Of a DNA stretch of 42,756 nt, positions 28,885 through 39,674 are shown in pieces; position 1 is the first letter of the stretch; each line of letters opens with the position of its first letter. Both the position numbers and the translations under genes were made by a program. This DNA comes from Ureaplasma sp. (GTDB taxonomy: Bacteria; Bacillota_I; Bacilli_A; Mycoplasmatales; Mycoplasmoidaceae): assembly GCA_020024775.1 (NCBI GenBank), contig JAHHTF010000004.1:1-42756 (forward strand), written 5' to 3'. Below the pieces are notes generated by a model, which saw only the letters and a program-made list of their open reading frames with translations, was not told the DNA's origin and made no database searches.

Positions 28885-31350
28885 TTAATTTACAATTTTT
28901 GGATCCAGTGAATCACTTAAGTTATTTGAAATCATCATTGTTGACAGAGTTGTTAATACCAGAGTCAATGTTGGACCAACAATTAACCACCAATAACCGT
29001 CTAGATAAGCAGTGTTAATCATTGTACCTAGTGAAACTTCACCAGAAGACTTTAATCCTAAGAATACTAATGATGTTTCAAAATAAATGATTGTTGGAAT
29101 TCTGTTTACAAATACTACCAATAATCTACCAAAGATGTTTGGTAATAAGTGAGTGAAGATGATTCTCATTTTAGAAGCACCTAATGTTTGTGCTGCTTGA
29201 ACGAATTCAGCATCTTTATATTTAACTACGAATGTTCTAGCCATAATTGCTGTACCCATTCAACTTGTAATAATTAATGTGAAACAAATTGTGAAGATAT
29301 CTAGTGTTCCACCAGATACTGCAATTGAAATAATCATTACCCAAATAATAGTTGGAATACTTGAAATGATTTCAACAATTCTCATTAATAATGTATCAAC
29401 TCATTTACCAGCAAATGTTCCAGCAATTGCACCATAGATAGTACCAATAATTACTGAACCAGCTGAAGCAATGATTGCTAATGTTAATGATTTAATAGTT
29501 GAGTATCACATCATGTTTCATCAATCACGTCCTAAACCATCTGTACCCATTAAAGGATATACATTCTTTAATTGAGGTAATACATATGGGTTATAGTTAA
29601 TTAGTTTTCATGATGATCCAACCGCTTCTGCTCCATCAAATAGTTTTAAACCACTTGATTGAGCTATTTGTTGAAGTTGAATGTAAACCTCATTAGAAAC
29701 AATCTTCTCGGACACAGCTCCTGAAACTCCTAAGAATGGAATTCTAGGTGGTAAGTAAGCAACGATGTTACTTGATAGTCCACCAATAGAAACTGATGTT
29801 GCATTTGGATAAGCTAATGAGAACACTAATCCTAATAGAATGATTCCTAATAGAATAATTGTAAATACAATTGAGGCTTTAGATTTAAAGAATCTTGTAA
29901 ATACATCTTTTCAATAAGTCGATGGTTTACCAACAATTTGTTCATTGTTGTAAGATAAACCTTTTTTGAATCTAAATGATTCTTTTTTAACTTTAGTTGT
30001 TAAGAAGTTAGATAGTTGATATTCTTCAGTATGTTGTAATACTGGAGAAATCATTTGTTTAGCTGATTCAATATCTGATTCAGTTGGTAAATCCATCTTT
30101 TGATAGATTGAAACTTTCTGAGTTACTGTTTCAACTTTTTGGCTTTCTTTAATCGCAACTAATAAGTTTTGATAAGATGTTTTAGTTAAATTTAATTGTT
30201 TTTCATCTGTATTAGATACCAGGAATTCTCTATATTTTTCATTTAATGTTTCTTCAGTGAAGTAATCTAAATAGAAAGATTGAGTTGAGGTATCTAATGA
30301 TGCAAATGATTTTTCAGTTTTAAAGTAATTGAAGTTACCTTTAAATGCTGAATTGTGAACCATACCTTTTTGACGTTTCATTTTAAGAATCTTAATTAAT
30401 GAGTTGCTATCTTTTGAAGCAATCTTAATTCTTGGATCAATTAAACTGAATGAGACGTCAATCAGAATTTGCATTAAGAAATAGATTCCTGAATAGAACA
30501 ATACACAGAAGACGACGACGTATATTTCTTTCCCCTGTATTGCATTCACCAGAATGCTGGATGAACCAGGAATGTTAAAGAATTTTTCTACAATAATAGA
30601 ACCTGATAATACACCAATAAATGATGGACCAAGGATTGCTAAAATTGGGATTAATGCATTTCTAAATGCGTGAGTGAAAATAATTTTATTAAAGCTTACA
30701 CCTTTAGCTAACGCAGTCTTAATATAGTCTTGTTTAAAGATATCTACCATTTCATTTCTTGTATAGTACATGATGGTACTTATTGAAGACAGTGTCATTG
30801 CTAGAATCGGCATAATCAATGATCGTATTTGCTGACTGACAGTTCCAGACCCTGGTGGAATGAACTGTGTCGGCAATCCTATTACCCCTGCGAACTTAAC
30901 TAAGTATAAAGCAAGGATGAAGGATGGCACCGCGAGGAACAATACCCCTATCACATTGACGACGACATCGGCGGCTTTCCCACGGTATTTTGCAGCTACT
31001 ATTCCTAGCCCTATTCCTATTATTGATGATAATATAAAAGCTGGGAAGGCAACTATAATTGTATATTTCATTGGATTTAAAGCTGTGGCAATAACAGTTT
31101 TGTTTCCATTGAATACTTGTCCGAATTCACCTTTAACAAAGATACCTTCGATAAAGTTCCCGAATTGAACAATAGGGTTATCTAATAGTCCTAAACCTTG
31201 TAGTTTAACCAAGTATTCTTGGTAAGTTTGGTTTGAACTCTTTTCAATTGGATAACCAGGAATTGCTTGCATTAAGAAGAATGCTAATATCAAAAGAATA
31301 AATAAAGCCAGGGCGGCAAATAATATTCTTTTTAAAATATACCGAAACAT
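28885..31350 (-). CDS. oppBC: fused OppB-OppC oligopeptide permease (single polypeptide)
   Basis: One open frame of 821 residues encodes both membrane subunits of the oligopeptide importer. Residues 1-310 are OppB: first helix at 8-30, EAA loop KTALAKGVSFNKIIFTH near 211-227, ending FSLIDPRIKI where OppB normally stops. A charged linker of about 170 residues follows, then a tract typical of a mycoplasma OppC start (TYWKDVFTRFFKSKASIV, about 478-495), OppC helices, its EAA loop DAEFVQAAQTLGASK near 713, and the C-terminal LSDSLDPKI. There is no TAA or TAG between; only a TGA at 29911-29913, which is Trp480. Both OppB C-terminus and OppC N-terminus lie in the cytoplasm, so fusion is topologically possible. 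Part of the OppB half is unusually GC-rich. The ATG is 1 nt after oppA. Confidence 0.9.
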
Positions 31351-31351
31351 A

Positions 31352-34156
31352 TTATTTTTTGCCCCCTTTTAATCTAGCAGATCAGTCAAGAATTAAATCA
31401 TTTCACGTTCATTCGACTAATCCACCTGGAGTGTTTCCATATTTTATTTGTTTACCATCTGATTGTAAGTTAGTAAACCCAGTAGGAACTTGACCAGCTT
31501 TGTATGCTGATAAACTTCAGTACTTAGCTCTATCTTCAGAAACATCTTGGATTGGAGAACCATTTACGTTGTAATACATGTTACACACCCCATAAGGTAA
31601 GAATGAGTTTTGCATTACTTTTGATTCAGTTGGATATACAACAGAAGTTAATGAGAATCAGTTTACTAAATCGTTAATTGCTGTTTTGATGATTGCACTT
31701 GATCTATCAATTGCTGGTAATAAGTTACCATGTTCATCTGTTCCATCAATTGGAGTAAAGAAATTCTTAACAATTAAATCGTAGTATCCTGGAGTAACTC
31801 TATCTTTAACAATTGGTTCTGCCCCATTGTTAAATACTAGGTTTCCATATTTATCTGTTGAAATATCTGCAAGTGTTCCTTTTTGTAAAATAAGGTTTCC
31901 CTTTTTATTTTTTTGAAGAACATCAGTGTTATATGGAATTAAGTTAGTTTGGTTGACTTTTAAAGTTTCAGGTTCATATAAACTAGATTCATATTTCTTG
32001 TTTGTTACAATCTCAACCTTTCTTGATTGTGGAATAACAGATGTATCAATTTCACCTGCAATAAATTGTTCAATTGCTACTTGGTCATTATAAGCAGCTG
32101 AATAATTAAATTTAATTCTAGGAATTTTCGATACTTGTTGTCCTTTGATTGTATCATGCATCTTAAACGAAGTATAGTTATCACTTTGTTGTTCAAATGT
32201 TGATGCATTTGCTTTAGCTGTAAAACAATCAAAGAAAGATTGGTTTAATTCATATACATAACTTGTATCTGAGATTGAAGAAATTCTATAAGGAGATGCA
32301 TATCTAATTTCTGAGTAAATAGAAACCCCATCCCCACAACCATAGAATTGAGACATAATCTTAGGGTCTTCATTTAGAACTGAATCCCCACCACCAGATA
32401 AATCAATTCCTGAAATCTTTTGGAATTTAGCATCATCTGTGATGTTTTGAACTTTTGGTTCAAACGCAGGAAGTGCTGAGAAATATTGCATACACAAAAT
32501 ATCAACAATATTCTTACCTGGTAAATCAATATGATCCTGGAAATGAATATAGAAAGGTTTTGTAGAATTTGGATCTGTAATTCTTTCTTGGTTTCTTTGA
32601 TCATTTAAAGTCTTTTCAATATCAAATCTCGTTAAGTCAATAAAGTAATCATTTGATGAATAGTGAGTTTGTAAAGATCTATCGTATGATTTAAATCCTG
32701 CTCAATAATCTTGAGGAGATAAATATCTTATTTTTCCATTTTCATCTTTTAATGGATTACCTTTATAATCAACTCAAGGAATTGGTCTAATATTTAATGA
32801 TAGAACTTTATCTTGGTCTGGAGCCAATGTTCTTAATTGATCAATGTCTGATTCAATTTGCGCTAGTTCACTTGAAGTACCTTGAGGCAATAATTGTGCT
32901 TGGTAATCTGAACCTGCATTTACTTCACCACCATGAGGGTTATAATAGAAGTCTCCAATTGTTGATCAACTTACTAGTGGAGAGAATAATGCTTCAAAGC
33001 TTTGACCGTTAGATGACTTAGTGAAAGCAGCGTTGAATGGTGAGTTGTTATTTGAGATTTGGTTAATAGAAGTTCAAATATTAACTTGGTTACCTCTATT
33101 TTTTAAGAACTCATCTGTTGCATATCAGTCTCTTTGGTTTAAATAAGATTGAGAGTTATTTGGTGCATGTAATCCATTACGTACTAATGAAATAGTTTTT
33201 GTTGATGGGCCATCTTGCACAAACGGAATGTTTGTATTGAAAGAAGTTAAGTAGTTTAAGAATTCATTTAATTTAGAATCGCCAAAACCTTCAATACCAC
33301 CATTATAGTTTTGGTATAGTTTTGTTTCTTGGTTAACTAACTTTTGGTCTGATAACATTGGTTTGTTTTCATAGTTAGTAAATCCCATAACTTGGTTTTG
33401 AACTTCATTTGATCAAGATGAAATACCATTACCTATAACAGTCATTAATGAAACTAATGAAGCACCTTGTGAAATATATTGGTGAATATCTGAAGTTGTT
33501 ACAGCTTTGTGAGTTGTTGGGTCAACCATTTGAACAGTTACTTTTGTTCCATCTTTTTTAGTGAATGTATATCTTAATTGTTCTAACTCAGTTCTTAATG
33601 ATGCAATTCAACCAGTTTTATTAAATGCAGCCATACCTGCTTCATTGTTTAAAGCTGCTTCTACTGCTGGTCATAAGTTAGGAACTTGATAGTCACTAAA
33701 CATATATGTTAATCATGTACCAATATCATTGTAGTCTGGAGATCAGTACATTGAAACCATATCAACGTTTCTGTCATTGTACCCTCTCTTCATTGTAATT
33801 GGACTTCATTGAGTCATTGTGAATGATAAGTTTGGATTTATATCTTTAAGAGATTTATCTAATTCTGTAAAAAAGTTAATATCTCCTGGTTTAGGAGCTC
33901 TAGATAAGTTAATGAATTCTAGATTCAATCCTTTGTATCCAGGGTGTTCTGCTTTGTATTCTTTAAAAACTTCCGCAACTTGGTCTCTTAGAAAATTCAA
34001 ATATTGTTGCTTTTCTGGGTCATCTTTAAAGGAAAGCATATATGTACTTGATGGAGTATCTTCTTTCGGGATTGCGGTAATAGCCAATGCTGTAGCAACA
34101 GGAACTGCGACAGCTATACTAGCTAAAGATGCAATAATAATTTTCTTTTTGTTCAT
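31352..34156 (-). CDS. oppA: oligopeptide-binding protein OppA-like, no lipobox
   Basis: Extracellular peptide-binding component of the Opp importer, 934 residues. It starts with KKK and a hydrophobic stretch (IIIASLASIAVAVPVATALAITAI, split here only for description) of a signal peptide or membrane anchor. There is no Cys after it, so it is not a typical lipoprotein; it may remain anchored by this segment. The rest is Asn/Ser/Tyr-rich and fits a class-C solute-binding protein; SPDYNDIGTWLTYMFSDY and the late VEIVTNKKYE region are characteristic. The call rests mainly on size and the adjoining permease genes. It is the first gene after a promoter, with GAGGA before the ATG, and oppBC follows after 1 nt. 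Many Trp codons are TGA. Confidence 0.85.
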
Positions 34157-34298
34157 TTTGTTTTTCCTCGAAAGTAATAAACCATATTTTAGAGCGCATA
34201 AATTCGCAAATTTGATTTATTTTGTTTTTTTATATTTATATAACATTACATGTTCATTTTGATAATGTTTATAAATGCTATTTATGTGAATAGTGTTA

Positions 34299-34304
34299 AT
34301 TATA
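34299..34304 (-). promoter_or_regulatory. extended -10 promoter of the oppA-oppBC operon
   Basis: TGCTATAAT (extended -10: TGn before TATAAT) begins right after the T-run of the metG terminator. The start site would be near 34292, giving an unusually long 5' leader of about 135 nt before oppA. A second candidate, TTATATAAAT around 34235, would give a shorter leader. Confidence 0.55.
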
Positions 34305-34306
34305 GC

Positions 34307-34335
34307 AAAAAAACCCCCGTTTAGGAGATTTTTTT
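34307..34335 (-). terminator. terminator of the prs-rnmV-rsmI-rarA-metG operon
   Basis: On the minus strand AAAAAAATCTCC pairs with GGGGGTTTTTTT over 12 bp including two G-U pairs, loop TAAAC, ending in seven T. On the plus strand the same positions would be C-A mismatches, so it works only for leftward transcription from metG. The 243-nt gap 34157-34399 otherwise holds the oppA promoter and leader. Confidence 0.85.
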
Positions 34336-34399
34336 TGATATTTTCATGATAAATTTTGTTGTTTTATACCTTATAAAAAGCCAATTTTTAATGGTATTT

Positions 34400-35950
34400 T
34401 TAGGTTTCTTTTTTAACAATTATTCTTTGATAAACAGGAGTTGAATCATTGGTTTTATGTTTATTAAATTTTGAATATTTGAATAGATTTTTAAGATTAA
34501 ATTTCTTTGGATTAATGTTTAATTGATACAAGAATTCCTTTGTTCCTTTTTTCAGAACTGGTGATAAGAAATAGATTACAAAATAATCAATTTGGAACAA
34601 GATATTTAATAAATCATTTAATTCATCAATCTTATTATCTTTGAATAATTCTCAAGGTTTATTATCTTCGATTAACTTGTTAGCATAGTTGATTACTAAG
34701 ATTACTTGTTTAATTGCATAATCAATTTTAAATTCAGATAAATAACTTTTAATCTTATTGTATGCATCTTTTAAAACTGCATCAGTTTCATAATAGAAAA
34801 CATTTGTTTTTCTGAATTTAGGAATAATCTTGTTATTGTATTTACTTAACATTCCTAGTAATCTAGAAGTTAGGTTTCCTACATTGTTAGCTAAGTCAGC
34901 ATTAAAGATTTCTACAAATGTATCTTCACAGAACACATTATCATTGAACACTGAGAATTCTTTCATCAAGAAATATCTTAATGCATCTGAACCATATGTA
35001 TCAATTAAATAATATGGATCAATTACGTTACCTAATGATTTAGACATCTTACCTTCTTTCGTTACAATTCATCCATGACTGATAATTGTGTTTGGTAAAG
35101 GTAAATCTAAATTCTTTAAAAAGATAGGTCAATAGATACAGTGGAATCTAATAATCTCTTTTGACATCAAATGAATCTTTTCACTTTGATTATTTCAGTA
35201 TTGTTTAAACATTTTAGGATTATCACTCATGTATCCTAAAGCTGTTAAATAACTAAATAGTGCATCTAATCAAACATAGATAGTATGTTTAGCATTTTCT
35301 TTAACATTGATTCCTCAACTAGTTTTTGTTCTAGTAATTGATAAGTCTTCTAAATCATTTAAGAAATTATTTAATAATTCAGTTTTTCTATTTAATGGTG
35401 CAATGTTTGTGTGTTTAAAGAATTCATCAACTAATCATTTAACATCATCTTTCATTTTAAAGAAATATGATTCTTCATTCTTTTCTTCAACCTTATGCCC
35501 AATATCACAATATAATCCATCTTCTTTTTGGATTAATTCTTTTCTTGATTTATTTTCTTCACATCCTGGACAATAATAACCTTTTCAATCATTTAAGTAA
35601 ATTTTATTTTTAACCAAGAATTTAGTGAAGATTTCTTGAATAACTCTAGTATGTGCTTCGTTTGTTGTTCTAACAAAACAATCATAGTTGATATCTAATC
35701 TTTTTCAAAGATCTACAAATTCTTTTTCAATGTTATTTACAAAAGCAATTGGAGTCATATTATTTGCTTCTGCTTTTTCTTGGATCTTTTGCCCATGTTC
35801 ATCTAACCCTGTAACAAAGCAAACATCTTCATTAAATAATTCTTTGTAACCTTTAATAACATCAGCTAGAATTGTTGTATAAGCATGTCCAATGTGAGGT
35901 TTACCAGATGCATAATAAATTGGTGTTGAAATATATACTTTCTTTTTCAT
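34400..35950 (-). CDS. metG: methionyl-tRNA synthetase
   Basis: Class I synthetase charging initiator and elongator tRNA-Met. The 516-residue protein has STPIYYASGKPHIGHAYTT with the HIGH motif (PHIGHAY, about 18-24), LDEHGQKI, a zinc-knuckle-like insert (YYCPGCEENK, then CDIGH) and GKMSKSLGNVI (KMSKS). The C-terminal part is helical anticodon-binding domain, without the extra tRNA-binding appendix of some relatives. Several Trp codons are TGA. It is the last gene of the prs operon, 3 nt after rarA, followed by a terminator 60 nt downstream. Confidence 0.96.
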
Positions 35951-35953
35951 ATA

Positions 35954-37183
35954 TTATTTATTTCCTTTCACTTTCTTGATTCATTCTTCATAGTGTTTAT
36001 TTATCTTTTGTTCTGTACTATTGTATTTGTTTGGAACATAAAATGTTTCATTTACATCTTTAGGTAAATATCTTTGATCAACCCAATTGTTTTCAAAACT
36101 AAATGGGTATTTGTAATGTGCTCCTTTGATATAAGCATGATTTTGTTTTAGATAGTCTGGGATTGTAATAACTCCATGTTTATCTAGATAATCACTTGCT
36201 TTACTAATTGCTTCATAGGCACTATTAGATTTTTCAGATAAGGATAATTCAATTACTATGTTAGATAAAATGATTTTAGCTTCTGGTAATCCAATTTCTT
36301 GGATAGCGTTAGCAGCTTGTGCTACTCTTAAGCATAAATTAGGATTAGCTAATCCAATGTCTTCATAAGCAATAATCACCAATCTTCTAATAATCATTTT
36401 AAGATCAGCAAACTTAATTAGTGCAGCTAGATAATACAAACTAGCATCAACATCACTACCACGAATTGATTTTTGCAAACAAGATTTTAAATCATGGAAT
36501 TCAGTTGTTTCTAATCCGACCCTTTCTGATTTCTTAAAAGCAATCTTGTCTAATAATTCATCATTGATTTCATCTATATCATAAAGGTTATCGATGATAT
36601 CAATTATTTGTAATGTGTTTCTTAAATCAAAGTTATTAAACTCTAATAGTTTTTTTATATCTGATTTTTTATAACTATTTTTAAATTCTATCTTCTCTAT
36701 TTTATTATAAAAATCATCCAAAAATTCATCTTGGTTTTGGATTAACTCAATTACTTGAACTCTACTTCTTAAAGAAGGAATTAAATAGATATAAGGATTC
36801 ATTGTAGTTGATGCTAATAAAATAACTTTTTTAGTATCTAACAAACCAGAAATCAATTCTTGATTAGTTCTATTAAATAAATGAATTTCATCAATAACTA
36901 ATACAACAGTTTCATTAGATTCTTTAATATCAACTAATGATTTTTTGTTTTCAAAGTTCGCATTGATATAAACTATTTTTCTAGCATGAACTAATAATTT
37001 ATTAGCTAGGATTTTGATTAATGTGCTTTTACCAATTCCTGGTTGTCCATATAAAACTAATGGAACAATAAAAGCATTATCATATACTTTTTTTAATATT
37101 CCATCACCTTTAGTTAATTTATGATAGCCAATAATATCATCAAGAGTTTTGGGATCTAATAAGGAGTTAAATTTATTTTCCAT
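35954..37183 (-). CDS. rarA: replication-associated recombination protein A (RarA/MgsA) AAA+ ATPase
   Basis: An AAA+ ATPase related to clamp loaders that acts at stalled replication forks. The 409-residue protein has FNSLLDPKTLDDIIG at the start, Walker A YGQPGIGKSTLIK at about 42-54, Walker B VVLVIDEIHLFN, sensor-1 LASTTMNPY and the RSRVQVIEL arginine-finger region. The C-terminal half has the MgsA oligomerisation domain (RRLVIIAYEDIGLANP) and the family ending (KYPFSFENNWVDQRYLP). The last nine codons read through a TGA-Trp. Its start overlaps rsmI by 11 nt and it ends 3 nt before metG. Confidence 0.93.
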
Positions 37184-38003
37184 TTTTAATTAAATAGTCG
37201 TAAATTTCATTTTTAGAAACATCTTTAAAATCATGCATAACAATTTTAATAATATCTTGTTTTGAGATTTTTAAAGTTTCTAAGAAATCTGCTTTTTCCT
37301 TTCATAAATCATTTTGAACTTGATGAGATTTATTGTTATCAATTAAAATAACAAATTCTCCTTTAAGTTCATTTTTCTTTGTAATCTCTTCAATGATTTG
37401 TTTACCTGAACCATAATAAAACTTTTCATGTAGTTTGGTTAATTCTTTTGCTACACAAATTGTTTGGTTCTCAAAGACTTCATCCATAACTTCTAATGTT
37501 TTAAATAATTTGTGAACTGATTCATAAACAACAATTACGCCTTTGTAATTTTTATGTTGGTTTAATTGGTTTAATTGTTCTTGTTTTTTATGTCCTAAAA
37601 AACCTAAGAACAAAAATGAATCTATGTTAAACCCAGACTTAACTAAACTATGAATAATTGCACATGGTCCATCTACCACTTCAATTTCAATATTGTTTTT
37701 TACACAATAATCTACAATAACATAACCTGGATCTGAAATTAATGGATAACCAGCATCTGATACTAAAACAATGTTTGAATTAATAATATCTTGTTTGAAG
37801 TTATCAATCTTTTCTTGTTCGTTAAAATTATGATAACTAACAAATTTCTTATTAGTTTCAAGTTTTAAAAGATTAAACATTTTTTTAGTGTTTCTTGTGT
37901 CTTCACAATAAAATAAATCATTTGATTCTAATGTATCCATTAAATGTAAAGAAACATCACTTAGGTTTCCAATTGGAACTGCAGCAATAATCAGTTTATG
38001 CAT
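37173..38003 (-). CDS. rsmI: 16S rRNA 2'-O-ribose C1402 methyltransferase RsmI
   Basis: Methylates the ribose of C1402 in 16S rRNA, a tetrapyrrole-methylase-fold enzyme. The 276 residues begin AAVPIGNLSDVSLHLMDTL (PxGNLxDxxxRA type), then YCEDTRNTKKML-like CEDTRNTKKMF near 34, LVSDAGYPLISDPGY (S-adenosylmethionine site, about 80-94), PCAIIHSLVKSG and FLGFLGHKK. The C-terminal 45 residues after a TGA-Trp form the extra helical domain. It overlaps rnmV by 8 nt and rarA by 11 nt, so translation is coupled along this operon. Confidence 0.95.
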
Positions 38004-38541
38004 TGTCTATCATTTCCTCCAACTTATCAGCTGTTATATTTAACATGTTTAATCTTTTAAATAATTGTTTGTTATTGCAATAACTTATCTTTAATAATTT
38101 ACAAAGAAATAATCTTTTTTCTTTTGAATCAATTCCAAATGATAAAAACTCATCCCAACTAATAGACTCAGAATTCTGTTTGCTAAAACAAACCATGTTC
38201 TTTAATGCATTTCTGATTGCATCATCAGTTGCTTCAGCGATTCCAATTTTTTTAGAATTCTTTATCATATCTTTTTTATCAACAAAGCATTGATAAACAT
38301 TTGATAAGTTAATCATTTTATTTGTAATTAACTTTCTGATTTTTTCTCCTGCATAATCAGGATCTAAAAACAAAATAACCTTTTTAGTTTCAGAAAGTTG
38401 TTGGATTAATGATATTGTTTCGTCTTCAACTGCACTACCATTAGTAGTTACAATTTCTGTATCATATAAACTAAGGAGTCTATCTTGATCAGTTTTACCC
38501 TCAACAACAATGACTCCATCAATATATTCTTTATTTAACAT
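37996..38541 (-). CDS. rnmV: ribonuclease M5, 5S rRNA maturation
   Basis: A Toprim-domain nuclease that trims 5S rRNA precursor in Firmicutes and mollicutes. The 181-residue protein has VIVVEGKTDQDRL with the catalytic Glu at about residue 14, LFLDPDYAGEKIRK with the DxD metal site near 58-60, and the family block IGIAEATDDAIRNAL near 100. The length is typical. It overlaps prs by 11 nt upstream and rsmI by 8 nt downstream. One of the few long genes here with no TGA codon. Confidence 0.93.
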   Translation of the reverse strand: MLNKEYIDGVIVVEGKTDQDRLLSLYDTEIVTTNGSAVEDETISLIQQLSETKKVILFLDPDYAGEKIRKLITNKMINLSNVYQCFVDKKDMIKNSKKIGIAEATDDAIRNALKNMVCFSKQNSESISWDEFLSFGIDSKEKRLFLCKLLKISYCNNKQLFKRLNMLNITADKLEEMIDNA

Positions 38542-39547
38542 TTAACAATTTAAGTACTTTTTGTTTGTATTCTTCTTCAATACTATAGATTGATGAAGCT
38601 TCAGAACTTAATCTAATTAACATATCATTAATCAAACTTGATAAATCAATTACATCAATTTTTGGATTTTCTCTTAACATTAATGAATTTGTAACAAATA
38701 CATAGTCAACAGTTTTTTTAGCTAATGCAGTTTCAAATTTATCTAATGCTCAATTACTAAAGATTGGGTGTGTTGCTAATACTGAAACAGTTTTAGCTCC
38801 TTTGTTTTTTAATAATTCAGCACATTTTAAAACTGTTCCACCAGTATCAATCATGTCATCAATAATTACACAGTTTTTACCTTTTGGATCTCCAAATACA
38901 TTTGTAATTTCTACTTGGTTATGAGCGGGTCTATCTTTTGTGATTGTAATCATATCAGAATCTAAAATATTAGATAATTCAGAAATTCTTTTAGTACTTC
39001 CAACATCTGGTGCTACTAGTGTAATTTCTTTCATTTTAGATTTAATTAAGAACTCATATAATTCCATTCAACATAATGAAAGGTTTGCAATATCACAGTT
39101 AAAGAATCCTGTTGTTTGTTTTGCATGTAAGTCAAATGTGATAATCTTGTTAATGTTGAAATTGTTAAACAATGTAGTTAACATTTTGAAACCGAACGAT
39201 TCATTAAAAACAGTTTTTCTATCTTGTCTTGAATAAGGCAAATATGGAGAAACTAATGAAATACTTTTAACATTCATTCTCTTTAATGTATCAATAGCTA
39301 ATAATAATTCAAAGATGTATTCATTGATATCTTTCTTAGAATCAGAATAAGATCCTGATGGTAACATAAATACCAATAAAATGTTTTTGTATTCAACATT
39401 TGAATCAATAGTAATTAATACTTCTTGGTTAGCAAATTTTTGAGTTCTAATGTATTCTATTTCAAATTCATTTTTTTGTTTAATGTTTTCTAACACTTCT
39501 TTGTTAAATTCAAATCCAAGGATTTGTCATTTGGAACTGATTTTCAT
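38531..39547 (-). CDS. prs: ribose-phosphate pyrophosphokinase
   Basis: Makes phosphoribosyl pyrophosphate from ribose-5-phosphate and ATP, needed for nucleotide salvage by hpt. The 338-residue protein has ISLVSPYLPYSRQDRKT (ATP site), FDLHAKQTTGFF (metal-binding His), VAPDVGSTKR and the PRPP-binding loop CVIIDDMIDTGGT at about 226-238. The first residues (MKISSKWQILGFEF) lie before a GTG that could be mistaken for the start; ATG 39547 has AGAGG upstream and restores the family N-terminus through a TGA-Trp. First gene of a five-gene operon with metG at the end. A promoter lies just upstream. Confidence 0.95.
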
Positions 39548-39568
39548 TTAAAAGACCTCTTTGAAGAT

Positions 39569-39598
39569 TTAATATTTTTTTAAAAATATACAAATCAA
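39569..39598 (-). promoter_or_regulatory. promoter of the prs-rnmV-rsmI-rarA-metG operon
   Basis: TTGATT (39593-39598) and TATTAA (39569-39574) with an 18-nt spacer; the start site near 39562 would give a leader of about 15 nt containing AGAGG. Confidence 0.5.
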
Positions 39599-39647
39599 TT
39601 TTATATTAATAAAATTAATACTTCTAATTTAATTGAAAAATTACACT

Positions 39648-39671
39648 AAAAAATGAGCATGAAGCTCATTT
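39648..39671 (-). terminator. terminator after ftsH
   Basis: A perfect 8-bp stem AAATGAGC/GCTCATTT with a 5-nt loop and a six-T run on the minus strand, starting 3 nt after the ftsH stop. The rest of the gap to prs is AT-rich with only the prs promoter. Confidence 0.85.
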
Positions 39672-39674
39672 CTA

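Noticed and set aside
30484..30500. GACGACGACG-like run as a simple-sequence repeat
   Set aside because: It encodes successive Val codons (GTC) in a conserved helix; only three units, so not a phase-variation tract.
30860..31168. 102-codon plus-strand frame inside oppBC
   Set aside because: It is the complement of the conserved OppB membrane core; the extra open length reflects the local GC-rich codons.
33819..34262. 147-codon plus-strand frame opposite the start of oppA
   Set aside because: Antisense to the oppA signal and N-terminal region and its leader, no ribosome site, no recognisable protein.
39068..39496. GTG start of prs at 39496
   Set aside because: Upstream in-frame ATG 39547 with AGAGG restores the family N-terminus through one TGA-Trp.
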